The notes under the pieces are model-generated. The model made no database searches and was not told the origin of the DNA. It saw nothing but the letters and a program-made list of their open reading frames with translations. From Straminergon stramineum (taxonomy: Eukaryota > Streptophyta > Bryopsida > Hypnales > Calliergonaceae), in NCBI GenBank assembly GCA_963920665.1, contig OY987271.1, forward strand, positions 15,007,350 to 15,071,349: DNA of 64,000 nt, written 5' to 3'. This document shows positions 48,121 to 60,500 of the stretch, piece by piece. Positions within the stretch are counted from its first letter, which is position 1; every line of letters begins with the position of its first letter. A program made the position numbers and the translations under genes.

Positions 48121-51100
48121 GATATTAGATAATTATGCATGAAGTCAATTTTGGTCAGATGTTAATGAAATTTTGATACAATGTGTGAACAGGTCGCACC
48201 CCCTTGATAGAATATAATTTTTTTTTGATTGGGTGCATGGATCAAAAGTTATATTGCCTTGAATGTTTTTGGCAACATGGGTAGCTTGGGGTTGCATCTG
48301 CAAATGTCCTCTAATTCTGAAATTTAGTAGGTATATAACTTACATGATACACGATGCAAATGTCTTAGAAAATAACCAAATACACTATAAAAAAATCTCA
48401 CTATAGGAGTAGTTAAAGTCCGGTGGCTCCATAGGGCAAGGTTAAAAAAATAAAATTTCTTCTAACTTCAAATGTTATAATCTTCAACCATATGGTCAAA
48501 GTTTTTGAATTTTTTTTGTATACACTTTCCTATAATAGTCTAGTAAAAATTTGTATATTTGTGTTTTTTTTTAAATTCATTTTTTTTCATTGCCCTAAAA
48601 AATGTAGTTCCAATTGATTGGAATATTTTTGTGAACTCATAACATAAGGACCTATAGAAATGTTGCATAAAATTTGTGAGTTTTGGGGACTTTGTTGTGC
48701 AATTTCCAAAAACTATTGTTCTCTCAAAATAGGCAACATGGTACAATTTCACATAGAGGGTGATGGCAAGAATGACTTGTCAATTTTGTTCCACTTTTTT
48801 AGTTTTCAACTTTTTCTCAAAGTACTAGAAAATAAAAGTAAAAAAAATAATATTGAAAATATGGCCAATACATACACCTATAAGAAGAAGATACAACATG
48901 AAATAAAATCATAAAGAAATTCTCTAAGTAGGAGAGCTAGAAAAGTGCAAAATCACAAGAAAATAGATACTTCAACATTTTAATATATTAAATATAGGAA
49001 AATAATTTACCAAAAAACGAAAAATTGGCTATTTTAGAATACTTCACGGTGAAGAGATTTCACCAAAAGAATGATCTTGAATCAACTTACATCTTTAGAA
49101 GTGAGTGCACAATAAAGCCCTATTTGCACAAACATGGACATAAAATAATATAGTTTTAGATGAACCTTGGAAAAAAATATGCCCTCCTATTGTGGCAATA
49201 GACCACAAAAGTTTTATCTCTATATCATTAATTTTGGATATTCAATAGCAATCAAAAATCCTAAAATCCAAAACAATGTGATGAAGTAGCAAAATTGACT
49301 TTTAAATATGAATTTTTTTTTTTAGTTTCTAAATAATAATGAGATATGATTACATTCAAGACAACCATCTCTAGTAAAAATTTCAAGTTGTTTTTTGCAA
49401 TGACCCCATATTATTACTTCATGAGGGTGTAAATTATAGAAAAGGTCCAAATCACTTGCCAATTTTGTGTTGAATAGACTTGTGAGTTGCAAGGGGCACA
49501 ATACATTTATTTTTGTAATAAACATGGCATGAAAATGTAGTAAATTATTTATATGGCATTGGGTTTAATTGAAAGCACCACACACAATTTGGTTCATATA
49601 AGGACAATGGTATGCATACAAGTGTGTGTTGATCATGTGCAGAAATAATGACCTTAAAGCACATAGAAGTGACCTTCATTCCCTAAGTGTGGCATCAATT
49701 CCCTTTAACTTACAGACCAGTCTATGAAGGAGAATATTTGTTCTTTTTAGGACATGGGTAGGCAGTAAATGGATTGAGGACTAGAAGTGATTTTGAGGTA
49801 ATAATATGTACAATTGATTACAAATTATGTTAGTCACCCTTGGGAAAAACTATGCCCTACGGTCATGTCTTGGTACTTGAATTATAAACATTTGCCTAAT
49901 TTCACATACTATATTTGACCCAAAATACAAATATAGGGCCATATAATGGACTACAGAATACATCTTGTAGCACCAATTTTTTTTTCTAAAAATTAGATAA
50001 TTTGTATCATGACATGGCACAAATATTCATAATTCAAACCAATATTCAATTTTAATGGTCTTTTGCCTTGTTAGATTTAGTTTTTTATACATTTTGAAGA
50101 CTTTATTAAATCTCAATTCCTACTAGCAGTTAAGGCTATTAAGCTTAGCAAACAATGCTTTATCAAAATTTAGACTACTTAACAATTAATTCTACTAACA
50201 TTGGAAAATTTGGTAAACTATTTTTTATTATTTAGGTAACTACATTAAAATTTAAGGCGATTTATACCAAAATTTTAACAAAATTTCTATAAAAGTTGGC
50301 TAAATAATCACATTTTTTCCTTAGATTTTCTAAAGACAAATAACTATAATTTTGGCAATATTTAGCTCTAAAGAGAATAGTTGTTTATTGGACCAAATTA
50401 AGAAAGCTACCCAATTCAATTGACTTCACCAACCAATGAGAAATGTTAAAAAAATTCCCCTATTTTGTATTTCTTGACTTTTCATATCTATTTCGAGAAC
50501 TTTGATTCCAAACACAAATTCAAATTTTCCAACCTTGTTCATCCATCATCCATAATAAAATAATAAGTTTTTGTGTTTCTTCCCAAGGTAACAAAAAAGA
50601 CACTAAGATTATAGTTTTACTACATGCATTCCACTACCCTTCAAACTTTTAATGGTATCAATCCTTTTGCCCCATGAAAAACCTACTTTTTAACTTAACC
50701 ATTTTCCAATTTTAATTACTTGGTTCATTATAAAAAATATGGAAAAATATGGACATTCATAAAAAAAAATTTAATTAATTTTCAATTAAATATTTTTCCA
50801 TCAAATTTTCCTCCAAATTGCTAATCCACATTGTCTACTACATTAGTCACAACTCTTGATATTACAAGAAGATAAATTCCAAAAAGTAACGTGAATAGGT
50901 TGCAGCTAGCATTCATGATATTTTTTAAAGTTTTTGCACTAAGATATTTTTCGTTAATTCCCATATTGTACCAATTTTTGAAGTATCAACTCTTACTCTT
51001 TTTTCTCTATTTTTAATTCTAAATATAAATTTTATAGATTTTTTCATTGTTTTTTCTTGATGTTTTCAAATTGCAATTTCTTTTTCCCAATTCTACCAGC

Positions 51101-51148
51101 TAACTATGAACTAATCAATAGTTTTTTCCAAATATTGGTTGCAATACC

Positions 51149-52159
51149 TTAATCCCTAATGATCCAAGAGGGGGCATTTTTGAAATTATCGGCCAAACTA
51201 CTAAGAACTTGAACATTTTGTTTGCTCATTTTTTCTTGAGATAAGATTGAATCTAACCATAGGATCTTGAAGTCAACATTGAGAGTGAACACCTCAAAAA
51301 AATTTAGATTATTTGACTGCATAGTTTAGTAAATATTTTAGTTTGAACTTTGAAGTTTTATTTGAGTTAATGGATAAACAAGGCAATGCCCTTTGAAGGA
51401 GCATATTTTAGTGAGAATATTTTGAAATGATGACATTTTGTGTTTAGTGAAAGACAAGAGGGTTGAGAATGCTCATCTAAAAATTCACAACATTCTAGTC
51501 ATTTTGCAATTTTTGGTGGAGATTGCAACAATGATGCTAGTGTGTGGGCATGATAATGCAAGCTTGTGAGCCTTAAGTATATGGTATATATAAATAAATA
51601 TCCTACAACCATTGAAGGTGCTTATAATATAATCACCCATAATATATATATCTATAATATAGTTACATTATAATCATAGAAGGTTTCTATAATATATATA
51701 CCTATAACACAGGTGTATAGTCTTCTAAGCTAATGGACTTATGCTCTTAGGCTCACATAACAACAACCTTTGAGTTTGCAATGTATAGTGGTCATTGAAA
51801 TGAGAGTAGTATTTGTAAGAAAAATGAGAATGGGCTCACATGTCCTCTCCTTGAGCTCCTTGGATCCACACTTTTTGATGTGGGCAACAATCACATTGGT
51901 TGGTTGAGTTTTCAATCTATATCAAAACTAAACCAAAAAACATGAGCCATACACTACATTACACCACTAAACTTTTGAAAATTCTACAAGGCAAAATTTC
52001 ACTCGAAATTTGATGAAACTACCTTCATTGGATTCATAGAGTACTCTATTTTCTAAAAATAATTCTCATTAAACCAAAAAAACTCAAATTTTAAGAATAG
52101 GAAGCTCCTAAAAGACGGACAATGACCAAAAAATGGTCACTTAAGTCTTTAGGGGTTAA
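51149..52159. mobile_element. TTAA-flanked element, 1011 bp
   Basis: The left end is TTAA-TCCCTAATGATCC; the right end is AAGTCTTTAGGGG-TTAA. Similarity between the ends extends inward (GGGGGCATTTTTG against GTGACCATTTTTTGG, reverse-complemented). It is non-coding. The right TTAA is shared with the next element. Confidence 0.72.
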
Positions 52160-52643
52160 CCCCTAAAATTCCAATCTATAAATGTTTTGAAGTTTGCATC
52201 AAAGAAGATAATGTGAAGCACAAAAAGTAGAAAGTATCTACATGGTCAAAATTATAAAACTATTTTTAGATTCTCTTCAAATGAGTTTTGAAGATATAAC
52301 TTTACAAATTCATCGAAAATACAATTTCTAACTTTACATTTGATTTTGTTTTTTGATTGGTCAAAATTGTGGTTTCTACTGATTTGTGAAAAAATGCATA
52401 AGATTTAGTAATGAAAACATGAACACTTTTCCCAAATAGTAAATTTTCCAACACCAGGCAAATTCTAAACATTTTTGTGCTATTTCCCTTATAATTTACG
52501 TTTGACCATAGCAATCTTAGTTTTGAATATGAAAATTGAAAGACAACCCAATCTTGTTTGCACATTAAAAAAATTTGAAATTGTTATCCGATGGCGGGTA
52601 GCGACAAGAAAAAGGTTAACTTAGTTGGGTCTTTAGGGGTCAT
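52156..52643. mobile_element. TTAA-type element, 488 bp
   Basis: The left end is TTAA-CCCCTAAAATTCC; the right end is GGTCTTTAGGGG-TCAT, where the TTAA appears mutated. It is directly joined to the preceding element through a 20-bp perfect palindrome, TTTAGGGGTTAACCCCTAAA, at 52148-52167. Confidence 0.72.
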
Positions 52644-52714
52644 TTGTTAACAAGAAACCCAAAGTGGAGAAGAGACGTATGGTCCACGTGACCACGTCTG
52701 AACTAGTCTGAACT

Positions 52715-52742
52715 CTGAAGTCTGAAGTCTGAAGTCTGAAGT
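52715..52742 (+). repeat. Four perfect 7-bp tandem units (CTGAAGT)
   Basis: CTGAAGT occurs four times in a row, preceded by looser GTCTGAAC copies from about 52696. This is a simple minisatellite just outside the PIF-like repeat. Confidence 0.93.
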
Positions 52743-52902
52743 CTGGCCCCCGATGCTTCTGGACTTGAGAATTGATGATTGATGCTTTCTGGAAGTTTGT
52801 GCAGCAGGAAGTTAAGTACAGTTGACTGTGAAGTCACATTCATGAATCATTGTCCTGCGATGGACTTTGGAATTGCGGTCTGAAAGTCTTGAGTCTTGAT
52901 CA

Positions 52903-53606
52903 ATTAGAGCATCACCACTCATTCTCGCCAAAGCTGGCCTGGCCGGGCCGGTCTAGGGCAGGCCCGGTGACAAAAAAGTAGTCCAGTGGGACCCAACCCA
53001 GGACGAAAGAAAAGAGACACAGGACACTAAATTCTGCAAACAAAGTGGGCCCCACAGGGGCATTTTGTGTTTTACTCAGGGATAAAAGTAAAACTTGCCC
53101 CCTATTTGGAGCCGTACCTAGGGTATGTCTTAGACCTCTTCAAACTAATTTGGGGTCTTTGATTGCAAATATGAATTCAGAATTTGCAAAAAAAAATAAT
53201 GTGCAAAAAATAAAAAATTCCTGCATTTTTCCCATGGTAAATTTGGTCCCTACAGGGCCCACTTCGTTTGCAGGATTTAGTGTCCTCCAAAAGAGACCGG
53301 TCACTCCAAAAGTCTCTCGCCAAACACTAGGACCTCTTCCCCGCCATCCTTCTTATTTGGGTGCTTGATCTTGTCAAGTTATTGGTTTGGGTGCTACAAT
53401 ACATTATATCTTGCATTTTTTAATCAATTGGCATGTTGATTGGCTCCTCGGTTTGCGAAGACATTAATACTTTGAGATTGACTTCGTTTGGCGTGTCTCG
53501 AGGGCGGGAATGAATGGGGCACAATAGAAGCCTGGAGGGAACAGGGTCTGGACCACCCCATTCCCCTAGCCATGTTTGGCGAGAATGGGTGGCAATGCTC
53601 TAGACT
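52903..53606 (-). mobile_element. Dispersed repeat, copy 2 (PIF/Harbinger-like) carrying a nested insertion
   Basis: The outer inverted repeats are TAGAGCATCACCACTCATTC on the left and, reverse-complemented, TAGAGCATTGCCACCCATTC on the right, each followed by TCGCCAAA or a close variant. GAGCATC-type ends resemble plant PIF/Harbinger elements. The interior is the reverse complement of 2128-2637. The flanks TTA and TAG are a weak candidate target duplication. A 270-bp element is inserted inside it. Confidence 0.75.
53019..53288. mobile_element. Mutator-like MITE nested in the PIF-like repeat
   Basis: A perfect 9-bp direct duplication AAAAGAGAC lies at 53010-53018 and 53289-53297. Between them are inverted ends about 41 bp long: ACAGGACACTAAATTCTGCA at left against GGAGGACACTAAATCCTGCA at right (reverse-complemented), continuing through AAGTGGGCCC. 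Copy 1 of the host repeat has GGTCTCTTTT without the insert, confirming the empty-site structure. A 9-bp duplication with long inverted repeats is the Mutator signature. Confidence 0.88.
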
Positions 53607-53610
53607 CTTA

Positions 53611-54425
53611 TTAACCCCTAAATGTTCAAGGCACCAAATTACAGTAGAACCACCCTAATTCAATATAGTTCTATCACATCGCATTGATTGTTGGTCATGA
53701 CTTAACAATATGAACTACATACGAAGATCATGCCCCTCCCTAATGCAATAACCTCACTTATCTAATGTGTTAGACTGGTCCCAATCATATTGCTTTAGAG
53801 AGGTTTTATTGTATAGTGTTGATAATATTTTGAAGTTAAACTAAACATAACCAAGTTACTATATTTAGTAGTTTTTATTTTTGAAAAATTCTACAATACT
53901 TCAAGTCTATTTTTAGTATCAATTTTGAAAATGAATGTTTATGATTTTTCTATTCAAGATTTTGTGCAAGGGTGTCCATTGCAAATCTTGATTTTCTAGT
54001 GTTGAAGACTCTTGGAAAATGAGCCTCTAATACACTAAATCTTGCAGAAAAGATCACATTAGAAATTAATTAAAAAAAATGATAGAGTAAATTTTGGAAA
54101 GCCATAATTTGATTGGGGTTATGCAAGTTATGTTTTTTAACCTCATATTTTTTTAATGACCAATTTTTTAGATTTTGCATGTGGAAAGAGGATTGAAAGA
54201 CTTCAAATTTTTTTCATAGATATAATACCCTCATGATCAAATATTATAATCTTTCAATCCATAAGTAATATTTTTTTTTTCCATATCATCTTTAATACGT
54301 CTAGTTTGAGTTTGTAAGGTTATAATTCAAAAAAATTGATAAAACTTATCAAAATGTTGTCTTTTTGTATAATATAGAGCAAATTCCAAGAAGCTCAAAA
54401 ACAACCTTGGGTATTTAAGGGTTAA
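53611..54425. mobile_element. TTAA-flanked element, 815 bp
   Basis: The left end is TTAA-CCCCTAAATGTTC; the right end is GGGTATTTAAGGG-TTAA. It begins four bases after the end of the PIF-like repeat. It is AT-rich and non-coding. Confidence 0.7.
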
Positions 54426-55850
54426 GTGCCCTAGCCTTTCTAAGTGTGTTTTTCTATGAAAGAAGAATATGGGCTTATAGTTATCCCCAATGAAGCAAAT
54501 TATTTTTTCTATTTGAAATCTAACCATATAGATATTTAAAGAGCTTGCTTACTAGGATGCATACCAATTTTGAGTGTGAAATTGTATAACCTCAATTTTG
54601 AGATTATAAACTCACTACACAATCTACCTTGCAATTGTTGAAATACAATTTTAAGAAACCCCAAAATTGCAAATAGCTCCAAATCAAAATTTTCATTTTT
54701 AAATTTTCAATAGTGAAAATCATGAAAATACTTTATTCTTCCCATTAGAACCATTTTCAAAACTAGTGGATTAGTACAATTTTTTACATCTCAAATCAAG
54801 TGAAATTGGAAAACTCTAGTTGGAGTTGGGAAAAGAAGTAAAATGAGCAAGATTTATTCTTCCATTAATGGTACATATATGCCTTTGAAGACCTCTCAAA
54901 AATCAAATATTTTCCTTTTCTAGTGAAAATTAAAAGTTTTCAATATTTAACCTTCAAAACTAGTGTAGAAAATTTTTAAAATAGTCAAAGGAATTTAATT
55001 GTCTACACAAAAACAAGCTTGAAATTTCAAGTGGACCATATATAGTCAGTTAGTAAGTTAGGGATTAATTCATCCTAAAAAATGACTAAAGTTTTTCTTC
55101 TTGCTTGATGTCATATTTGGTAAGCAAGTTACTACATATGTCCAAATTCATCACTAACTAAAAACTATCACATAGATTCTTGTATAGAATGAAGATGTTA
55201 ATATTGAGGATGAGCATTTGCAACACCATGGTGTAGTGACAATTTATGGGACACTTGTGATTAGCACTTTGAAAATTCATAACTTACGTTTACAATGTTG
55301 AAATAATGCATGCTAAAGTGCATTGGAATATTATTTCACTTGCCAACTGGACAATATGATACAATGAAAGTAAATTTAATAAAAACTATGCTTATTTGCA
55401 ATTAGCATTATCACTTCCACGTGAGTAGGGAGAACAAATTAGTACATTCTTTTTTTGAGCATTATCATTCTCAATCCCAACACATGGTGTTTGAAGTCAA
55501 TTGGTTCAAGTACAACAAAATGTGACAACTATATTCAAATGAAGTGGAGTCCCAAGAGGTACTAGTGGACTTCCATACATAAGTATTTGACAATGGTTTG
55601 AGATGTTTTTGAGAGTTAGCAAAGTATCTTCTCATAATGACAAACAATAGTTACATCAATCACTTCCATGTGAGTAGGGAGAACAAAGTAAGATTGCCTT
55701 TGTTGTCAAAGAAATATCAAGTGAGGTAAAATCTCAAGTGGATGTTCACGTGGTGTTGCTATCAATAGATACCATGGAATGAGTTTAGGGCATAGGGCAC
55801 ATAATATACTATTTGAACAATACCTTTCCAATGGTAAACACCATATTTAG

Positions 55851-57513
55851 AGCGAAATTCCAATTTCAATACTGAGTACAGCAATCTACTAAATGGCAGA
55901 GAACTTCTATTGCACGTTAGTCCACAGTAAAGACAACACAGCTCCTTGAAAGATGGACTTGATAACGATGATGAAGTTTTCTGGGTTTCCTTGAGCGAGG
56001 AGTCACACTTACATGTCTAACTGGGTATTTGGCCAACTTTGCCAGCACATGGAATTGTGATCTAAGAGGAGCACAATGTCGAAGGGCGATCACATGTCAA
56101 CCAGGAACAAATGATAACAGCTTCCGAAGGAGTAGCCTACAGAGGGGAAGTGAGATCCAAGAAATTATCGAAACGATTTGCTTAGGGCACTGGGAACCAG
56201 CCCCACAGTGGAGATTATTCAACAAAGCGCCAGAGAAGTTCAAATTCTTTGTGTGTAACTTGATGAAAGTTAGAAAATCTCTTAAGAACGAAAAATACCT
56301 ATCGAGTCAAAGTCCTGCTTTAACCGCTTTAATAGGATCTATCAGCTGAAGAAGTGAGAATCACACGCAGACACCTGCCACAGGAAGATGGGTTAGGATA
56401 TTCTATTTTGAAAATGTGAAGCTTGGAGAGGTGGTGAGATACACATTTGACAAATCAGAAGGAAATACATGAATATATGTATTACAATGAGAAACTTGCC
56501 CAGAAATGGGCGAGTTTTGGAGGTCTGAAGTAAAACCCGCTCAGGGGAAAGACACACTGTGACAGTGACCACACCATGTAAAGCAGTGAAACGAGTATTC
56601 GTGAAAATCAGTGTATGTTTCGACCTAGTCCAGGGGAAAGTGTTCCAGTAGGAGTCTATTCCTTGAGTAAACTTCCAACATTTTTCACTGAATAGAGCAG
56701 CTGGCTAGCACATTATATAAACCCAACTGATCTAAAGAGAGAATCGTGCATACTGCTCTCCAGATGGAAGTAGCGATACGGGAATACAAGCTGATATGCC
56801 ATTCTTAAGAACATGCGTCTCACCGTCATCCTTTGTGTCGCAAGCACTATCTTATCCCTGGAAATGCTGAGCAGTCTTCGTGAGATTCACCAAGCTGCCA
56901 GGATCTGAGGCACAAGACGACATCAATTTAGAACACAAGTGAGTGCGACCTCCCATTGCAATCAGTTTAGCTCAACTTATCAAAGCCATATATGAAAAAC
57001 ACAGATCTTTGCTCTTCGAAAGGAAAATTAGAAACAACGAACCACTCATCAAGCAGAAGACAAGAGATAAAGGCTCTATCATCTAAGTTGACTAGTAAAC
57101 CAACTGCATCTTCTCAAAGCCTATGAATGTATTACGAGCGGAGTAAAGCACAGACGATAACCGATGTCCACCCAGACAGTACAGGTCTGAAATCAAAATT
57201 CCTTGAAGGGGAATGCATACCAAGTCGGTTGATCAGCTTGGTAGGAGGTCCTCCAATTGAGCAGCATCGCATAACCAAACCGAAGGATCTGATACAGGAG
57301 AACTCCCCGGACTTGAGTCAAGATATCCTGGAAAGAAGTCAGTCATGCTTCGCACGTGACACTTGTAGGCTCAAGGAGGAGACTTGCTCTGTTGGTATCA
57401 GGTGGTCCACTGGTTCTCGAACGAGATTCAGTGTGAGCACAGGTCTGAAGCTCACAGACAGTCTGCAAGTAGTTCCCATTTGGACTCAACGGGTGACAAA
57501 TGACAACGGAAAA
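55851..57513 (-). other. GC-richer non-coding stretch downstream of GRAS gene 2
   Basis: This has higher GC than the surrounding spacer and no long minus-strand frame. It directly follows the GRAS gene 2 stop codon, so part is likely 3'UTR. Two plus-strand frames (56029-56349, 106 codons; 57127-57537, 136 codons, the second overlapping the GRAS 3' end) have no recognisable domains. The whole could be an antisense or long non-coding transcript unit, but nothing in the sequence proves transcription. Confidence 0.35.
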
Positions 57514-60500
57514 TCAAAAAAACTGGCGTGGACTTGAAGAGATTTTAGGTTCCCACACTGAACAGGCATGCACAATTTCGTTGTTGATGCCCATGAGAAA
57601 CCACCCTTCATCTTTACCGACCCCATAGTCTTTGTGAAACATAGACATCATGTCCGTAATTTTAGAGAAAACGTTCGGGTTGAGCGGCCTTAGAGAAAAG
57701 CCTACTCGTTGCAGTCGGTTCTGCCATTGCCGATATGGCTCAGCACGCTCGGTTCTAGCTTGTCCTTCACATGCAATGATGTTCAAAATCTGTAGACCAA
57801 AAAAATCCCTTTCGATGATTAATCTATCTGGATCATCAGGAGGCATAGATATCTCCATCCCATCAAATATTGCTGAATAATGCTTGACGCTCTCTCGAAA
57901 CCGGGTCATGAAAAAAGGAGCATTATGCCCTCCATTTAACCCCACAAAAACGAATGCCTGCACATGTGAATCACAATTGAGCCGATGCTGCAATACGTAC
58001 ATCATTTAGCCAATATTCACAGCCTAAGATGCAGTAGAAGGGATATTTGAGACCAAGCACACGGCCACTAGCAGAGTTCTCGTTGCTAACGACTAGGCAA
58101 GATGTATTAGATACTAATGCTTTCAACAGATAGGATGCTAGATTAGATAATTAGGTATAAATGTTGCTGATACTAATCGGGGTTATATGAGTACCTTGGG
58201 GTTCATGCTTCGGATCCTTCGTAGTACAAGTTCACGAGGGCTTGTGGCCATTACAGACTCGTCAAGAAGATTATGCAACCTATCGCTGCACACTACAAGG
58301 ACTTCATCGTCTCTCAAGTTCATGTCCCTAGCTGTGAATGATTCCCAGCTTCCAGCCAGTGCGACAAATTCAAACGGCACCTTGTAAGTCTTCGCAAACT
58401 CCTTCAATCTACGCCCCGTTTCATTTATTTTTAAGGCGGGGTCATTTCCTGGATGTGAGTAATCAATACCTGCCATTGCCAAAAAGAAGCTATATAAGAG
58501 GTTCAATTATGAATTCAACATGCTGCTTGTCTTGTACACAATAAGACATTACAATACAAACTAAACAAACAGAACGCCAATGTAGTATTATACCCTAAAG
58601 GTAAGGCAGAGGCTCTATTAATACCTGTTATACGAAGATGGGGAGGACCTCCTGGCCTCTGTGATAGAAGGTGCATAAGTCCTGGGAACTCGGTTCCATA
58701 TTGAATTCCGTAGAACACCACATGAACACGAGTAGCACCTTCAAAGGCATCTAGTACCGTTCCCATGGAAAAAAAGTGGGTAAGTTTGATATAGGGGCAA
58801 TTCTCGAAGTACAGGCGAGTAGCTTTGAATGTAGCCACAGCGGAAGGGCAGTTGTTCGAGATTACCGAATAGAGTTGTTCCCCGGTCCCTGACATTCGTG
58901 CGACCTGCAGGACATAAGAACAGCACGGAAGGTTATCATCCTTTCCGAGGCTGGACCAAAAAGGAGGATGTAAACAAGCAAAGCAAGAAGGATGTACAGC
59001 TCAGTGAATAAGTCATTCTACAATCATCCCAGCAGTAGGACATGATGACTAATAGCCAAAAGAATAATCGATGTATCTCACACACAGACTTGCATGCAAG
59101 AGCACAATTTACATCATCTGAGACCATTCGGAGTCCTGATCCCTCTTTTCCAACCATCGGAAGCCTGAAACTCATGGCATTCCAGAATGCGATCACCAGC
59201 AAACTTCCACGCCACTCAAACAAACTCAATCGCATTGCCTCTTGCATAAACAAATTCGATGTTCTCCGCTAAATGGAGGGAATATGCAGCACAACTAGGT
59301 TTACAATTCAGTGTCTCTTGAAGCTTTGGTTAAAAATTATTTATGTGATTTGTTCTAGCCCATGTATGGTTTGAGCAAAGCGCTAACTGACCAGAGCTTC
59401 CATAAAATAATGAGCCATGCGTTCTGTAGGAGTCCGGTAGGGTGATGAGTTCTGCCGCAGTTCAGCTAACAAATCCGTCGCAAGTCGATCATTGCCCTGA
59501 CTCACTGCAAGCGCGCACCTGCAACAGAGCATAAAATTTTAAGAGGTCAAAAATGAATCTGAAGCAACTACCCGGAAACCCGCAGACCTTATAACCTCAC
59601 GAGGACCTTTACTACCTTATTCGTGAACTTGAAAATGGGATTAATGCACGAAACGATGCCTCGCCAAAACTGCAACTGCCATAATCTATGACCCTAGAGA
59701 TTGGCCGTGCGCACAAATATATTCATTCCTCCAGCAATGAAAACTTTGAACAAAGGCCAGGCCATGACAAGACCTGTAGAGCAATTCGGTCAGACTCCCG
59801 CAAGAGGAGGACGTGACAGCATTGTCAGCCGCAGTATTTGACGCTCCCGCCCCACAGAGAAGCCTGTTGAAGTCGAAATTGGAGGACGGCGTGAAATTCT
59901 GATTAAGGCTTTGTAAGTATAATTTCCAATCCTCATCTAAGTATATTAGAATCGTATCTGTCTCGGTCGAAGAGCTGGGGTCTCTACTGCCAACATTAAT
60001 GGAAAAATCCGCTATGATGTTGCTAAGCACACACGCGTACGCCCCCATAATCATCTGAAGCGTTTTTTCGTCGGATGGTCTGAAGTCGGCTCTGACGCAG
60101 ATCTCGCCATTTGAACATTCGGTGGCACCAGAATCACACGAGGTAGAGCTCGGGGAAATAAGTTCGGCAATCTCCTTGGCCATTGCTTGATAAGCGCTAC
60201 TATTCTCAATCATGCGCATTTCTGATTCGGCATTGTAAGACTCGGCATCCTCCCACCCACTCTCGCAATCTATGACATCGGATTCCTCACATTCAGCTCC
60301 AGACTCTAGGCCAATAAGTCCAGAAATCTCCTTCGCCATAGCCTGGTATGCACTATTCTCGTGTTCCAGATTCTCTTCATTAAGGATGGCATCGAAATAG
60401 CTAGCCAAGGGCTTTGTCTGTGCTTCGAAGTCGACCGAGCCACTGCTGCTATCTCCAGATTCTGTCATGCCAGATAACTGCCCGGATTTACATGTCCGAC

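Larger units (their letters stand above)
44541..55850. other. Large AT-rich, repeat-filled intergenic region
   Basis: There is no coding region over 110 codons and none recognisable. The content is mainly TTAA-flanked elements (45481, 46846, 51149, 52156, 53611), a lone left terminus (48079), a lone right terminus (CCTTTAGGAG-TTAA ending 45484), the PIF-like repeat with its nested insertion (52903-53606), and a short 7-bp tandem. The remaining sequence between 48.1 and 51.1 kb is low-complexity AT-rich DNA with no assignable feature. Confidence 0.7.

Noticed and set aside
57127..57537. 136-codon plus-strand frame
   Set aside because: It has no recognisable domain, overlaps the last exon of GRAS gene 2 on the other strand and has no splice or promoter support. 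Kept only as a possible antisense transcript.
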